NCBI RefSeq assembly: GCF_001278075.1
Contig: NZ_CP011340.1
Coordinates: forward strand, 5,084,001-5,148,000
DNA length: 64,000 nt
Direction of reading: 5' to 3'
Source of the DNA: Streptomyces pristinaespiralis
GTDB lineage: Bacteria; Actinomycetota; Actinomycetes; Streptomycetales; Streptomycetaceae
In this document: positions 26,819 through 37,376 of the stretch, one piece after another
Layout of the letters: every line of letters starts with the position of its first letter
Position numbering within the stretch: the stretch's first letter is position 1
Program-made: the position numbers and the translations under genes
The notes under the pieces: generated by a model
What the model saw: only the letters and a program-made list of their open reading frames with translations
The model's database searches: none
Told to the model about the DNA's origin: nothing

Positions 26819-27619
26819 GTGGTTCGTATCCGGGTCCTGGTCGTGGACGACCACCGCATCTTCGCCGAGTCGCTCGCCGCGGCCCTGGCGGCGGAGCCCG
26901 ATGTGGAGGTCGCTGCGGCAGGCAGCGGCCCCGCGGCGCTGCGCTGCCTGGAACGGGCCGCGGCGGAGGGCCGCCGGTTCGACGTGATGCTGGTGGACGC
27001 CGATCTGGGGGCGGCGGGCGCGGTGCCGCCGCCGAGGGCCGCCCCGGTGGCCCGTGCGGTGCCGGAGACCGGCGGGGGCGCCGTCGTCGACGGGATCTCC
27101 CTGGTCGCGGGCGTCCGCTCGCTCCAGCCCGCGCTGCGCTCCGTCGTCCTCGCTCAGAAGGACGACGCCCGGCGTGCCGCCCTGGCCCTCCAGGCGGGCG
27201 CCTCCGGCTGGGTCGCCAAGGACTGTTCGCTGCAACGCCTGCTGGCGGTGATCCGCGGGGTGCTGCGGGACGAGACGCACCTGGCGCCGGCGCTGCTCAC
27301 CGGCGTGCTGCGGGAGATGACCGCGGCCCGCAAGCACCGCACGGAGAGCGAGCGGCTGGTGGAGTCGCTGACCCCGCGCGAGCAGGAGGTGTTGCGGTGC
27401 ATGGTCGCGGGCCTGGGGCGCAAAGCCGTCGCCGAGCGCCTCTTCCTCTCGCCGCACACCGTGCGTACGCATATGCAGAACGTGCTGGGGAAGCTGGGCG
27501 TGCACTCCACGCTCGCCGCCGTCGCGCTGGCCCGCCGGGCCGGAGTGGGGCCCGCCGAGCTCGACCCGGGACCCGCCCTAGCCGGGGATGTTGTCGAACG
27601 GGGCGGTCAACTGGCGTAG
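26819..27619 (+). CDS. NarL/LuxR-type response regulator
   Basis: The 266-residue protein keeps the acidic pocket VVDDH and a phosphoacceptor Asp in VMLVDADLG, and the conserved Lys appears in GWVAKD. An Ala/Pro-rich insertion of about 30 residues follows the phosphorylated strand, so the receiver is longer than normal. The C-terminal helix-turn-helix (LTPREQEVLRCMVAG to TVRTHMQNVLGKLGV) is standard. GTG at 26819 gives VRIRVLVVDDH with a GGGGGTG site. No kinase is adjacent. Its 3' end overlaps the 3' end of the convergent marR gene by 42 bases. Confidence 0.87.
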   Translation: MVRIRVLVVDDHRIFAESLAAALAAEPDVEVAAAGSGPAALRCLERAAAEGRRFDVMLVDADLGAAGAVPPPRAAPVARAVPETGGGAVVDGISLVAGVRSLQPALRSVVLAQKDDARRAALALQAGASGWVAKDCSLQRLLAVIRGVLRDETHLAPALLTGVLREMTAARKHRTESERLVESLTPREQEVLRCMVAGLGRKAVAERLFLSPHTVRTHMQNVLGKLGVHSTLAAVALARRAGVGPAELDPGPALAGDVVERGGQLA

Positions 27620-28075
27620 CAGTGCGGCCAGTTCCGCGCGCTGGGCGCCCGAGAGCTCGGAGAGGATCGCCCGCTCCTGGGCGAGCAGTCCGGCCAGTGC
27701 CTGGTCCGCGCGGTCGCGGCCCTCGGGCGTCAGCCGCACCAGGACGCCGCGCCGGTCGCTGGGGTCGGGCAGCCTCTCCACCAGGTTCTTCTTGGCGAGG
27801 CGGTCGATGCGGTTGGTCATCGTCCCGGAGGTCACGAGCGTCTGGGTGAGCAGCTGGCCGGGCGAGAGCTGGTACGGCGCGCCGGCCCGCCGCAGCGAGG
27901 TCAGCACGTCGAACTCCCACGGCTCGAGCTGATGCTCCGAGAACGCGATGCGACGGGCCCGGTCGAGGTGGCGGGCGAGCCTGGAGACGCGGCTGAGCAC
28001 CTCGAGCGGTTCCACGTCGAGGTCCGGGCGCTCACGGCGCCATGCTGCGACCAGTCGATCGACCTCGTCCTCCAT
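27578..28075 (-). CDS. MarR-family transcriptional regulator
   Basis: The 165-residue winged-helix protein has the family core: LEPWEFDVLTSLRRAG, the recognition region SGTMTNRIDRLAKKNLVER and the wing DPSDRRGVLVRLTPEG. It is divergent from tam, and a TCTTGA-CA-TCAAGA palindrome lies between them, which suggests it represses tam and itself and responds to a small ligand. ATG at 28075 follows TACACT by 7 nt, so the mRNA is probably leaderless. Confidence 0.93.
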   Translation of the reverse strand: MEDEVDRLVAAWRRERPDLDVEPLEVLSRVSRLARHLDRARRIAFSEHQLEPWEFDVLTSLRRAGAPYQLSPGQLLTQTLVTSGTMTNRIDRLAKKNLVERLPDPSDRRGVLVRLTPEGRDRADQALAGLLAQERAILSELSGAQRAELAALLRQLTAPFDNIPG

Positions 28076-28082
28076 GTCGATC

Positions 28083-28088
28083 AGTGTA
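28083..28088 (-). promoter_or_regulatory. -10 box for leaderless marR transcript
   Basis: TACACT on the minus strand ends 7 nt before the marR ATG. Confidence 0.5.
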
Positions 28089-28110
28089 GAGGGTCTGTCG
28101 ACATGAAGTC

Positions 28111-28124
28111 TCTTGACATCAAGA
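28111..28124. promoter_or_regulatory. Candidate MarR operator
   Basis: TCTTGA-CA-TCAAGA is a 6-bp inverted repeat with a 2-base spacer, a typical MarR operator form in Streptomyces. It contains TTGACA (28113-28118), which can be the -35 of tam with GACTAT (28137-28142) as -10 at 18-base spacing, so binding would occlude polymerase. Confidence 0.65.
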
Positions 28125-28207
28125 TATATTTTTGTGGACTATTGGGCATGGTCGGGCCGGAACACGCTTCCGTTTCGGCTTTCCGTTCCTGCGAGGGGGA
28201 CTCCACC

Positions 28208-29029
28208 ATGCATTCCGCGCCTACTTGGGACCCAGAGCAGTACCTCCGCCACGCCGGGCACCGCACCCGTCCCTTCCTGGACATGCTCGCCCGCATACCC
28301 ACGCTGCCCGCCGCCGGCCGGCCCGCCCGGATCGCCGACATCGGCTGCGGGCCCGGCAATGTCACCGCACTGCTCGCCGACCGGTGGCCCGACGCGCACA
28401 TCACCGGATTCGACCTCTCCCCGGAGATGCTCGCCCAGGCGGAGAAGGAACACGCGGGCACCACGGCGGGCGGCGGCTGGCTGGACTTCCGGCCCGCCGA
28501 CGCCGCGCACTGGACCCCGGACGAGACCTACGACCTGATCGTCTCCAACGCGGCCCTCCAGTGGGTGCCCAACCACCCCGAGTCCTTCGCGGTCTGGCTC
28601 GACGGCCTCGCCCCCGGCGGCACCCTCGCCTTCCAGGTCCCCGGCAACTTCACCTCGCCCAGCCACGCCCTGCTCGGCGAGCTCTGTGAGACCCCCCAGT
28701 GGCGCGCCCGTCTCGGCGACCACGGCCGGCGCTACGTCCACATCCTCGAGCCCGCCGACTACCTCACCCGCCTCGCCGACCTCGGCTGCGACGCGGACGC
28801 CTGGGAGACCACGTACCTCCAGCTCCTCGGCGGCGAGGACCCGGTGCTGGACTGGGTGAAGGGCACCGCCCTGCGGCCGGTGCTCACCGAACTCGCCGAC
28901 GACCCGGCGGCGCAGGAGGAGTTCCTCGCCCAGTACCGGGACCTGCTCCGCAAGGCGTACCCTCCGGGTCCCCACGGCACGGTGTTCCCCTTCCGGCGGA
29001 TCTTCGCCGTCGCGCGCAAGGTGTCGTGA
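28208..29029 (+). CDS. tam: Trans-aconitate 2-methyltransferase
   Basis: The 273-residue class I SAM methyltransferase methylates trans-aconitate, a by-product that inhibits aconitase. Evidence is the N-terminal WDPEQYLRHAGHRTRPF block typical of Tam, the SAM loop IADIGCGPGNVTALL and the SNAALQWVPNHP segment. ATG at 28208 has GAGGGGG upstream; earlier in-frame starts lie in the leader. Regulation by the divergent MarR protein is likely from the shared operator-like palindrome. Confidence in the exact substrate is moderate. Confidence 0.88.
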   Translation: MHSAPTWDPEQYLRHAGHRTRPFLDMLARIPTLPAAGRPARIADIGCGPGNVTALLADRWPDAHITGFDLSPEMLAQAEKEHAGTTAGGGWLDFRPADAAHWTPDETYDLIVSNAALQWVPNHPESFAVWLDGLAPGGTLAFQVPGNFTSPSHALLGELCETPQWRARLGDHGRRYVHILEPADYLTRLADLGCDADAWETTYLQLLGGEDPVLDWVKGTALRPVLTELADDPAAQEEFLAQYRDLLRKAYPPGPHGTVFPFRRIFAVARKVS

Positions 29030-29056
29030 CGCAGGCGTCCAGGGCAAAGACGCAGG

Positions 29057-29093
29057 AGCGCCCCGCCGCGGTGGTCACCGCGAGCGGGGCGCT
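29057..29093. terminator. Bidirectional terminator between tam and the VCBS gene
   Basis: Ten outer pairs (29057-29066 with 29084-29093) and seven inner pairs (29067-29073 with 29076-29082) form a near-perfect stem with one bulged base. Confidence 0.85.
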
Positions 29094-29111
29094 CTCGTTC
29101 GCCGGACGGGA

Positions 29112-30863
29112 TCAGAACAGACCGTTGTAGGTGTTCCAGCCGCTGCCGACCAGGACCTTGGCGTTGAAGCCGCCCCTGCCGTTGGCGTCGTAGCGGTACA
29201 GGTTGCCGTCGGAGTTGCGGCCGACCAGGTCGCCGCGGCCGTCGCCGTTCATGTCGCCCGGCGCCACCAGCTTGTTGTAGGTGTTCCAGCCGCTGCCGAT
29301 GAGCTTCTTCGCCTTGAACGGCGAGGAGGCGACCCCGGTACCCGAGTACAGGTACAGCTTGCCGTCCGTGGCGCGCGCGATCAGGTCGGCGCGGCCGTCG
29401 CCGTCGACGTCACCGGCGCCGGTCAGGACGCTGAACTGGCCCCAGCCGCTGCCGATCTTCGTGCGGGAGGCGAACCCGGCGCCGGTGCCGTAGCCGCGGT
29501 ACAGCCACAGCACGCCGGCGCTGTCCCTGGCGATCAGGTCGCCCTTGCCGTCGCCGGACAGGTCACCCGGGCCGACCAGGGAGTTGTAGATCCCCCAGCC
29601 GCTGCCGACGACCCCGTCGCCCGCCATGTCGTTGTAGTTGTAGAGCGTGCCCTCGTAGACCTCGATCAGGTCGGCGAAGCCGTCGCCGTCGAAGGACGAC
29701 GTCAGCGACAGCCTGGACCCGCCCCAGCCCTCACCGATCCGGGCCCGCGTGGAGAACGTGCCGTCGTTCTCCACGACGTAGTCGTACAGGACGCCGCTCT
29801 TGTCGACGCCGATCAGCTCGCCCTTGCCCCACGCCGGGTTGTTGCCGGAGCCGGCGAACTGGGAGACGTAGTTCCAGCCCGAGCCGCCCTCCTCCCTCGG
29901 CTTCAGGGCACCTGTGCCGGTGGAGACGTACAGGTACAGCACGCCGGCCTGGGTGCGGCCGACGAGGTCGCCGAGACCGTCACCGTCGATGTCGTCCCAG
30001 CTGAACAGCTGGTTGTACGCGTTCCAGCCGCTGCCGACCTTGACCCGCTCCTTGAAGGGGCGGGTCGGCTCGCCGGTACCGGAGTAGAAGTACAGCTCAC
30101 CGGCCGTGTTACGGGCGAACAGGTCGGCGATGGCGTCGCCGTTGGTGTCGTTCACGCCGACGATCTGGTCGTACTGGCCCCAGCCGCCACCCACATTGAC
30201 CTTGGCCGCGAACGGCTCGACGGCCGTCCCGCCCTTGGCCCGGTACAGGAAGAGCTCACCGGCGGGGTTGCGGGCCAGCACGTCGCCGACGCCGTCACCG
30301 GTCAGGTCGCCCGGTGAGAACACCTTGTTGAACTGCTGCCAGCCGGTGCCCGACCACACCAGGTCTCCGCCGTACGGAGTGCTGGCGTACGACGAGAGCC
30401 TGCCGGTCTCGGACAGGGTGAAGTGCGTCGGCGTGTCCGGCGCCGCCGGGTCGAGACCGGCGATGGAGAACGCGTCCTTGTACATCTCGGAGCTGTTGCC
30501 GAGCGGGTACTGGTACGTGTCCGCGCTGCCGCTCGCGGACACCCAGTACTGGCCGTCCCACGCGCGGTGCAGCAGATCGCTGGAGCCGTCTCCGTCGACG
30601 TCGCTGCGGGGCCGGGCGACGGCGATCTCCGCGCCGAAGGAAGGGCTGTCGGCGGCGGGCTCGTCCGAGCGGAGGCGCGGAAGCGTCGGCTTCCGCAGGT
30701 CCTCCACGCTCGGGACGGCACGCTCGACCGGCGCGTGAGGCGCCGGGTTGTCGTCCGCGTGCGCCGGCACGGCGGCGAGCAGCATGCCCGCCGACAGGGC
30801 CAGTGCCGTGCACGTCGCGACACGGCGTCCGCGGCGCGCGACTGCGGGACGGCCGGATTCCAC
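29112..30863 (-). CDS. Secreted VCBS/FG-GAP repeat protein
   Basis: The 583-residue product has a signal peptide (about residues 1-37, cleaved near AHADD) and then about nine repeats of roughly 45 residues. Each repeat has a calcium-binding-like DxDGDGxxD or DLTGDGVGD loop followed by LYLY-type strand pairs and a GSGWNTYN linker, giving a beta-propeller like integrin FG-GAP domains. There is no catalytic domain. I take the GTG at 30863 as start, about 12 nt after a GGGGGGG run; an upstream TTG is too close. Such proteins are abundant in Streptomyces and of unknown function. Confidence 0.86.
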   Translation of the reverse strand: MESGRPAVARRGRRVATCTALALSAGMLLAAVPAHADDNPAPHAPVERAVPSVEDLRKPTLPRLRSDEPAADSPSFGAEIAVARPRSDVDGDGSSDLLHRAWDGQYWVSASGSADTYQYPLGNSSEMYKDAFSIAGLDPAAPDTPTHFTLSETGRLSSYASTPYGGDLVWSGTGWQQFNKVFSPGDLTGDGVGDVLARNPAGELFLYRAKGGTAVEPFAAKVNVGGGWGQYDQIVGVNDTNGDAIADLFARNTAGELYFYSGTGEPTRPFKERVKVGSGWNAYNQLFSWDDIDGDGLGDLVGRTQAGVLYLYVSTGTGALKPREEGGSGWNYVSQFAGSGNNPAWGKGELIGVDKSGVLYDYVVENDGTFSTRARIGEGWGGSRLSLTSSFDGDGFADLIEVYEGTLYNYNDMAGDGVVGSGWGIYNSLVGPGDLSGDGKGDLIARDSAGVLWLYRGYGTGAGFASRTKIGSGWGQFSVLTGAGDVDGDGRADLIARATDGKLYLYSGTGVASSPFKAKKLIGSGWNTYNKLVAPGDMNGDGRGDLVGRNSDGNLYRYDANGRGGFNAKVLVGSGWNTYNGLF

Positions 30864-30982
30864 TGAAGTCAAAGTCCCCCCCTGGGGAAATGTCGTGAGT
30901 TCAACCTCGTGACGAGGGACAAGCACTCATCAAGACCAACAGGAGGGGGCCATGGATGTACGGAAAACGCGATCAGTTCTGA

Positions 30983-31672
30983 TCAGTTCTTGCGGTGCCC
31001 TATCAGCCTCGGCTTCTGCTCCAGACCGTCGAGTCCGTGCCACGCCAGGTTCACCAGATGGGCGGCGACCTCCGCCTTCTTCGGGCGGCGGGCGTCGAGC
31101 CACCACTGGCCCGTCAGGGCCACCATGCCGACCAGGGCCTGCGCGTACAGCGGCGCGAGCTTGGGGTCGAAGCCGCGGTTCTTGAACTCCATGCCCAGGA
31201 TGTCCTCGACCTGGGTGGCGATGTCGCTGATGAGCGACGCGAACGTGCCCGTCGACTGGGCGACGGGCGAATCGCGCACCAGGATGCGGAAACCGTCCGT
31301 GTACGTCTCGATGTAGTCCAGCAGGGCGAAGGCCGCCTGCTCCAGCAGCTCACGCGGGTGCCCGGCGGTCAGCGCCCCCGTCACCATGTCGAGCAGCTGC
31401 CGCATCTCGCGGTCCACGACGACCGCGTACAGACCCTCCTTGCCGCCGAAGTGCTCGTACACGACCGGCTTGGACACCCCCGCCTTGGCCGCGATCTCCT
31501 CGACGGACGTGCCCTCGAAGCCCTTCTCCGCGAAAAGGGCGCGGCCGATGTCCAACAGCTGCTCACGGCGCTCGGCGCCGGTCATGCGCACTCGTCGGGC
31601 GCGCCTGCCGCCCGACGCCCTGGTCTTGTCCGGACTGCCGATACTTCCGTCACTCGCCACGACGTCAATCAT
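30983..31672 (-). CDS. TetR-family transcriptional regulator
   Basis: The 229-residue protein has an N-terminal basic arm ([18 protein letters not shown]), the TetR helix-turn-helix ([29 protein letters not shown], about residues 55-83) and a helical ligand-binding domain. ATG at 31672 overlaps the stop of the acyl-CoA desaturase, so it is co-transcribed with its probable target and may autoregulate the operon in response to acyl-CoA. Two TACG-N4-CGTA palindromes upstream of the desaturase are the likely operators. Confidence 0.93.
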   Translation of the reverse strand: MIDVVASDGSIGSPDKTRASGGRRARRVRMTGAERREQLLDIGRALFAEKGFEGTSVEEIAAKAGVSKPVVYEHFGGKEGLYAVVVDREMRQLLDMVTGALTAGHPRELLEQAAFALLDYIETYTDGFRILVRDSPVAQSTGTFASLISDIATQVEDILGMEFKNRGFDPKLAPLYAQALVGMVALTGQWWLDARRPKKAEVAAHLVNLAWHGLDGLEQKPRLIGHRKN

Positions 31673-32679
31673 GCCGCGTTTGCGGCGTCGCCCTTGCGGC
31701 GGGTTTCGCCGCGGCCCGAGTCGTCACGTCGCGCGTCGAGCCGGGACTGCTGCGGCCAGCGCACGTCGTACGCCCAGCCCGCCTTCTCGAACCAGCGGAT
31801 CAGCCGCGCGCTGGAGTCGAGCTGGCCGCGGAGCACACCGTGCCGGGCGCTCGTCGGGTCGGCGTGGTGCAGGTTGTGCCACGACTCGCCGCAGGACAGC
31901 ACCGCCAGCCACCACACGTTCCCCGAGCGGTCGCGGGACTTGAAGGGGCGCTTGCCCACGGCGTGGCAGATCGAGTTGATCGACCAGGTCACATGGTGCA
32001 GCAGGGCCACACGGACCAGCGAGCCCCAGAAGAAGGCGGTGAACGCGCCCCACCACGACATCGTCACCAGGCCACCGACCAGGGGCGGGATCGCCAGCGA
32101 CAGGATCGTCCAGTAGATGAAGTCGCGCGAGATCCGGCGGAGCGCCGGGTCCTTGATCAGATCCGGCGCGTACTTCTGCTGCGGCGTCTGCTCCTCGTCG
32201 AACATCCAGCCGATGTGCGCCCACCACAGGCCCTTCATCAGCGCCGGGACGGTCTCGCCGAACCGCCACGGGGAGTGCGGGTCGCCCTCGGCGTCGGAGA
32301 ACTTGTGGTGCTTGCGGTGGTCGGCCACCCAGCGCACCAGCGGCCCCTCGACCGCCAGCGAACCCATGATCGCCAGGGCGATGCGGAGCGGCCGCTTCGC
32401 CTTGAACGAACCGTGGGTGAAGTAGCGGTGGAAACCGATCGTGATCCCGTGGCAGCCGATGTAGTACATGGCCACCAGCAGGCCGATGTCGAGCCAGCTC
32501 ACGCCCCAGCCCCAGGCCAGCGGCACCGCCGCCAGCAGCGCGAGGAAGGGGACCGTGATGAACAGGAGCAGAGTGATCTGCTCGATCGACCGCTTGCTGT
32601 CACCGCCTCGGGTGGCGGAGGGGAGCGGGGAGTCCGGAGTGCCGGCTACGTCGTCCAGCAGATCGGGGCTTGTGGTCAT
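31669..32679 (-). CDS. Membrane fatty acyl-CoA desaturase
   Basis: The 336-residue di-iron membrane enzyme probably introduces a delta-9 double bond in acyl-CoA for membrane lipids. All three histidine boxes are present: HRYFTH near residue 83, HRKHH near 121 and HNLHH near 268. About four membrane segments lie as expected. It resembles mycobacterial DesA3-type enzymes. ATG at 32679 has AGGGAA upstream. It is the first gene of an operon with tetR and is divergent from ppc. Confidence 0.94.
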   Translation of the reverse strand: MTTSPDLLDDVAGTPDSPLPSATRGGDSKRSIEQITLLLFITVPFLALLAAVPLAWGWGVSWLDIGLLVAMYYIGCHGITIGFHRYFTHGSFKAKRPLRIALAIMGSLAVEGPLVRWVADHRKHHKFSDAEGDPHSPWRFGETVPALMKGLWWAHIGWMFDEEQTPQQKYAPDLIKDPALRRISRDFIYWTILSLAIPPLVGGLVTMSWWGAFTAFFWGSLVRVALLHHVTWSINSICHAVGKRPFKSRDRSGNVWWLAVLSCGESWHNLHHADPTSARHGVLRGQLDSSARLIRWFEKAGWAYDVRWPQQSRLDARRDDSGRGETRRKGDAANAA

Positions 32680-32722
32680 GAGGGTTCCCTGGGGGTGGGG
32701 AGAGAGGGGACGGACGCCTGGC

Positions 32723-32749
32723 TACGGATCCGTAACCTACGGCGACGTA
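32723..32749. promoter_or_regulatory. Two TACG-N4-CGTA palindromes, candidate TetR operators
   Basis: TACGGATCCGTA (32723-32734) and TACGGCGACGTA (32738-32749) share 4-bp arms around four bases and are centred 15 bp apart. They lie 44-70 nt upstream of the desaturase start, where its promoter should be, and about 150 nt from the ppc start. The natural candidate ligand is the TetR protein encoded in the same operon. Confidence 0.6.
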
Positions 32750-32895
32750 AGTATGGCAGTGCGGGGCGGCACGGCAAGAGACCTGTGGACAACGCCGGAC
32801 GAACGGCCACCTATCCTGGGTGGCGTCGGACAGCGCGGTCCGCAAGCCTCCAGTACCCCTCCAGACGTGCTCAAACACTGCAAGGAGCCGCACCT

Positions 32896-35625
<2,730 letters not shown>

Positions 35626-35642
35626 CGCCGGGGCGGCATGAA

Positions 35643-35687
35643 GGTGCCCCCGCCGGCCGCTGACATGCAGCGGCCGGCGGGGGCACC
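35643..35687. terminator. Bidirectional terminator after ppc
   Basis: A perfect 20-bp stem (35643-35662 with 35668-35687) and 5-base loop lie between converging ppc and the surface-protein gene. Confidence 0.92.
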
Positions 35688-35725
35688 GTCGTTCAGGCAC
35701 CGTCGTTCAGGCACCGGCGTTCAGC
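35684..35725. repeat. 14-bp tandem repeat, three units
   Basis: CACCGTCGTTCAGG is repeated perfectly at 35684 and 35698, with a third, slightly diverged unit from 35712. The first unit overlaps the last four bases of the terminator stem, so slippage has copied the end of the hairpin. Confidence 0.75.
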
Positions 35726-35736
35726 GGGCCGTCCGT

Positions 35737-36423
35737 TCAGTGCTGACGGCCGGCGGTGCGGCGTCGTGCCAGCAGGTAGCCGCCGGTCGCGACAAGCGCC
35801 GCGGCGGCGGCAGCGAGCGCGCCGACGGGGGCGCCGTTGCCCGTCTCCGCCAGGTCGCCGCTCGCGCCGTCGGCGGACGGCGCGGGACCGTCGCCGCCAC
35901 CGGGCGCGGAGGCGGCCGGGCTCGAGGCGTCGGGCGCGGTCGGAGTGCTGCTCGGCTCCTCGCCGGGCTTGCCGGACGGGGTGGTGGACGGCGTGGCTGA
36001 CGGGGCGGGGCCCTCGCCCTCGCAGTCGGTCTTGAAGACCTTGTGCTTGGCGCTGCCGTGCTCGCCCTCGAAGTTCCAGAACAGCTTGTACTGGCCGTCG
36101 GGCAGGGTCAGGTCCTCGGTGCGCTCGTGTCCGTCGGCGTCGAGGGTGATCGAACCGGCCTTGACCGAGGTTCCCTTGTCGAGGTCGTTGGCCGCCCAGG
36201 CCTCGATGTGCCAGTCGACCTTCTGGCCGGCATCGAAACCGAAGGCGTCGAGGTAGAAGGTGCAGACCTTCGGCTCGTTCTTGCGGAGTTCCTCGCCGGT
36301 CGTCGCATCGTGGATCTTCACGGTGCCGTTGTCGCCGGGCGGTGTGGCGAGGGCGGCCGGGGCCGCCGTCAGGGAGAGCGCTGCGGCGGCCAGCAGGGCG
36401 CCGGTGGCAGTGAGCGTGCGCAT
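35737..36423 (-). CDS. Sortase-anchored surface protein (LAETG)
   Basis: The 228-residue product has a signal peptide ending ALAT (about residue 27), a beta-rich extracellular domain of about 110 residues with two cysteines that could pair (CTFYLDAF and TDCEGEG), a Ser/Pro/Thr stalk, and a C-terminal sorting signal: LAETG, a hydrophobic segment and RRRTAGRQH. LAETG is the motif used by Streptomyces class E sortases. The domain carries an IEAWAAN/GQYKLFWNFEG pattern seen in small Streptomyces wall proteins without known role. Confidence 0.9.
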   Translation of the reverse strand: MRTLTATGALLAAAALSLTAAPAALATPPGDNGTVKIHDATTGEELRKNEPKVCTFYLDAFGFDAGQKVDWHIEAWAANDLDKGTSVKAGSITLDADGHERTEDLTLPDGQYKLFWNFEGEHGSAKHKVFKTDCEGEGPAPSATPSTTPSGKPGEEPSSTPTAPDASSPAASAPGGGDGPAPSADGASGDLAETGNGAPVGALAAAAAALVATGGYLLARRRTAGRQH

Positions 36424-36605
36424 GGGCAGTCCATCGGTGAGAGGGGGAGGCCGTGGGGGGCGGCTCAGCGTCCTCGTGAACCGGGGGACGGGTCAATACA
36501 CCGCGCGCCGCATCCGCACCAAGAGTTCCCGCTCGTCCCGATAGTCCGGATAACGATCAGGTGAATGCGCGGTTCCGCTACGGCACTTGGGCCTGTCGGC
36601 CCGGG

Positions 36606-37076
36606 TCACAGCGCCAGGAACGACGCCAGCAGCAGCGCCCCGCCGACACCCGCCGCGCCCCACGCCAGCCGCGTGAGCCGCAGGCCGCCGCCGATCACCA
36701 GGGCCGCCAGCAGCAGCGCCCCGCCCAGGGGCACCCACGCGTACAGGCCGCCGGCGGGGCCCGTGCGTACCGCCTCGGCCGTGCCCGGCTTCAGTACGAC
36801 GTCCAGCGTCCTGCCCTTCTTCACCGCGACGGACTTCTCGATCGTCACCTGCGCGCGGTCGGGCGCCGGCGCCTTCGGCGTGTACGCGCCGGTGCAGGTG
36901 TCGTCGTCGCAGCGCGTGACGGCGAGTGTGCCGTGCTCACGGCCCTTGGAGAGCATGATGTGCTGCGCGGTGCCCCACGACGACCAGAAGCCGGCGACCA
37001 GCAACAGGAGGGCGACGAGCGCCATTGCCGCGCCCCGCGCGAGGACCAGTATCCGGCCGGAGGAGTTCCGCTTCAT
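36606..37076 (-). CDS. Small membrane protein of unknown function
   Basis: The 156-residue protein has a basic N-terminus (MKRNSSGR), a first membrane segment (about 12-34), an external loop with two cysteines (TRCDDDTCTGAY) that may form a disulphide, and two or three further membrane segments at the C-terminus (about 108-155). I do not recognise the family. The 182-base gap to the LAETG gene downstream contains no clear terminator. Confidence 0.72.
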   Translation of the reverse strand: MKRNSSGRILVLARGAAMALVALLLLVAGFWSSWGTAQHIMLSKGREHGTLAVTRCDDDTCTGAYTPKAPAPDRAQVTIEKSVAVKKGRTLDVVLKPGTAEAVRTGPAGGLYAWVPLGGALLLAALVIGGGLRLTRLAWGAAGVGGALLLASFLAL

Positions 37077-37376
37077 GGCCCGTGATCCTTGGCCATAGGG
37101 CTACGCCGGGTCAACCTCGACCGGTCGGCGCCGGGGGTCGTACGCCTCGGTGGCGCGTCCGGGGCCGCCTGCGTCGCGCACGCGGGCAGCGGCCTACGGG
37201 ACCCGTTCGTGGCACCCGGTACGAGCGCCTGGAGGGCGCTCGCGGAGGTCCGCCGCTACTTCTTGGCGCCCCAACCGCCTTACGGGGCGCGGGCTCCGGC
37301 GGCTGCCCAGCAGGCGGGCCCGGCCTTTCGCTCCGCAGCACGGCCCCCGCGCCGATCGGTACAGGCGACGCGCGGC
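37077..37376. other. Intergenic region between two leftward genes
   Basis: No confident gene. A plus-strand frame starting near 37089 has G/C-rich third positions for about 55 codons but lacks a good start, ribosome-binding site or recognisable domain. A 7-bp hairpin (37266-37272 with 37284-37290, loop 11) may end transcription of the MFS gene lying to its right only if read beyond its stop. Confidence 0.35.

Noticed and set aside
37089..37260. Possible small gene on the plus strand between the small membrane protein and MFS genes
   Set aside because: G/C-rich third positions extend for about 55 codons, but there is no good start codon, ribosome-binding site or recognisable product.
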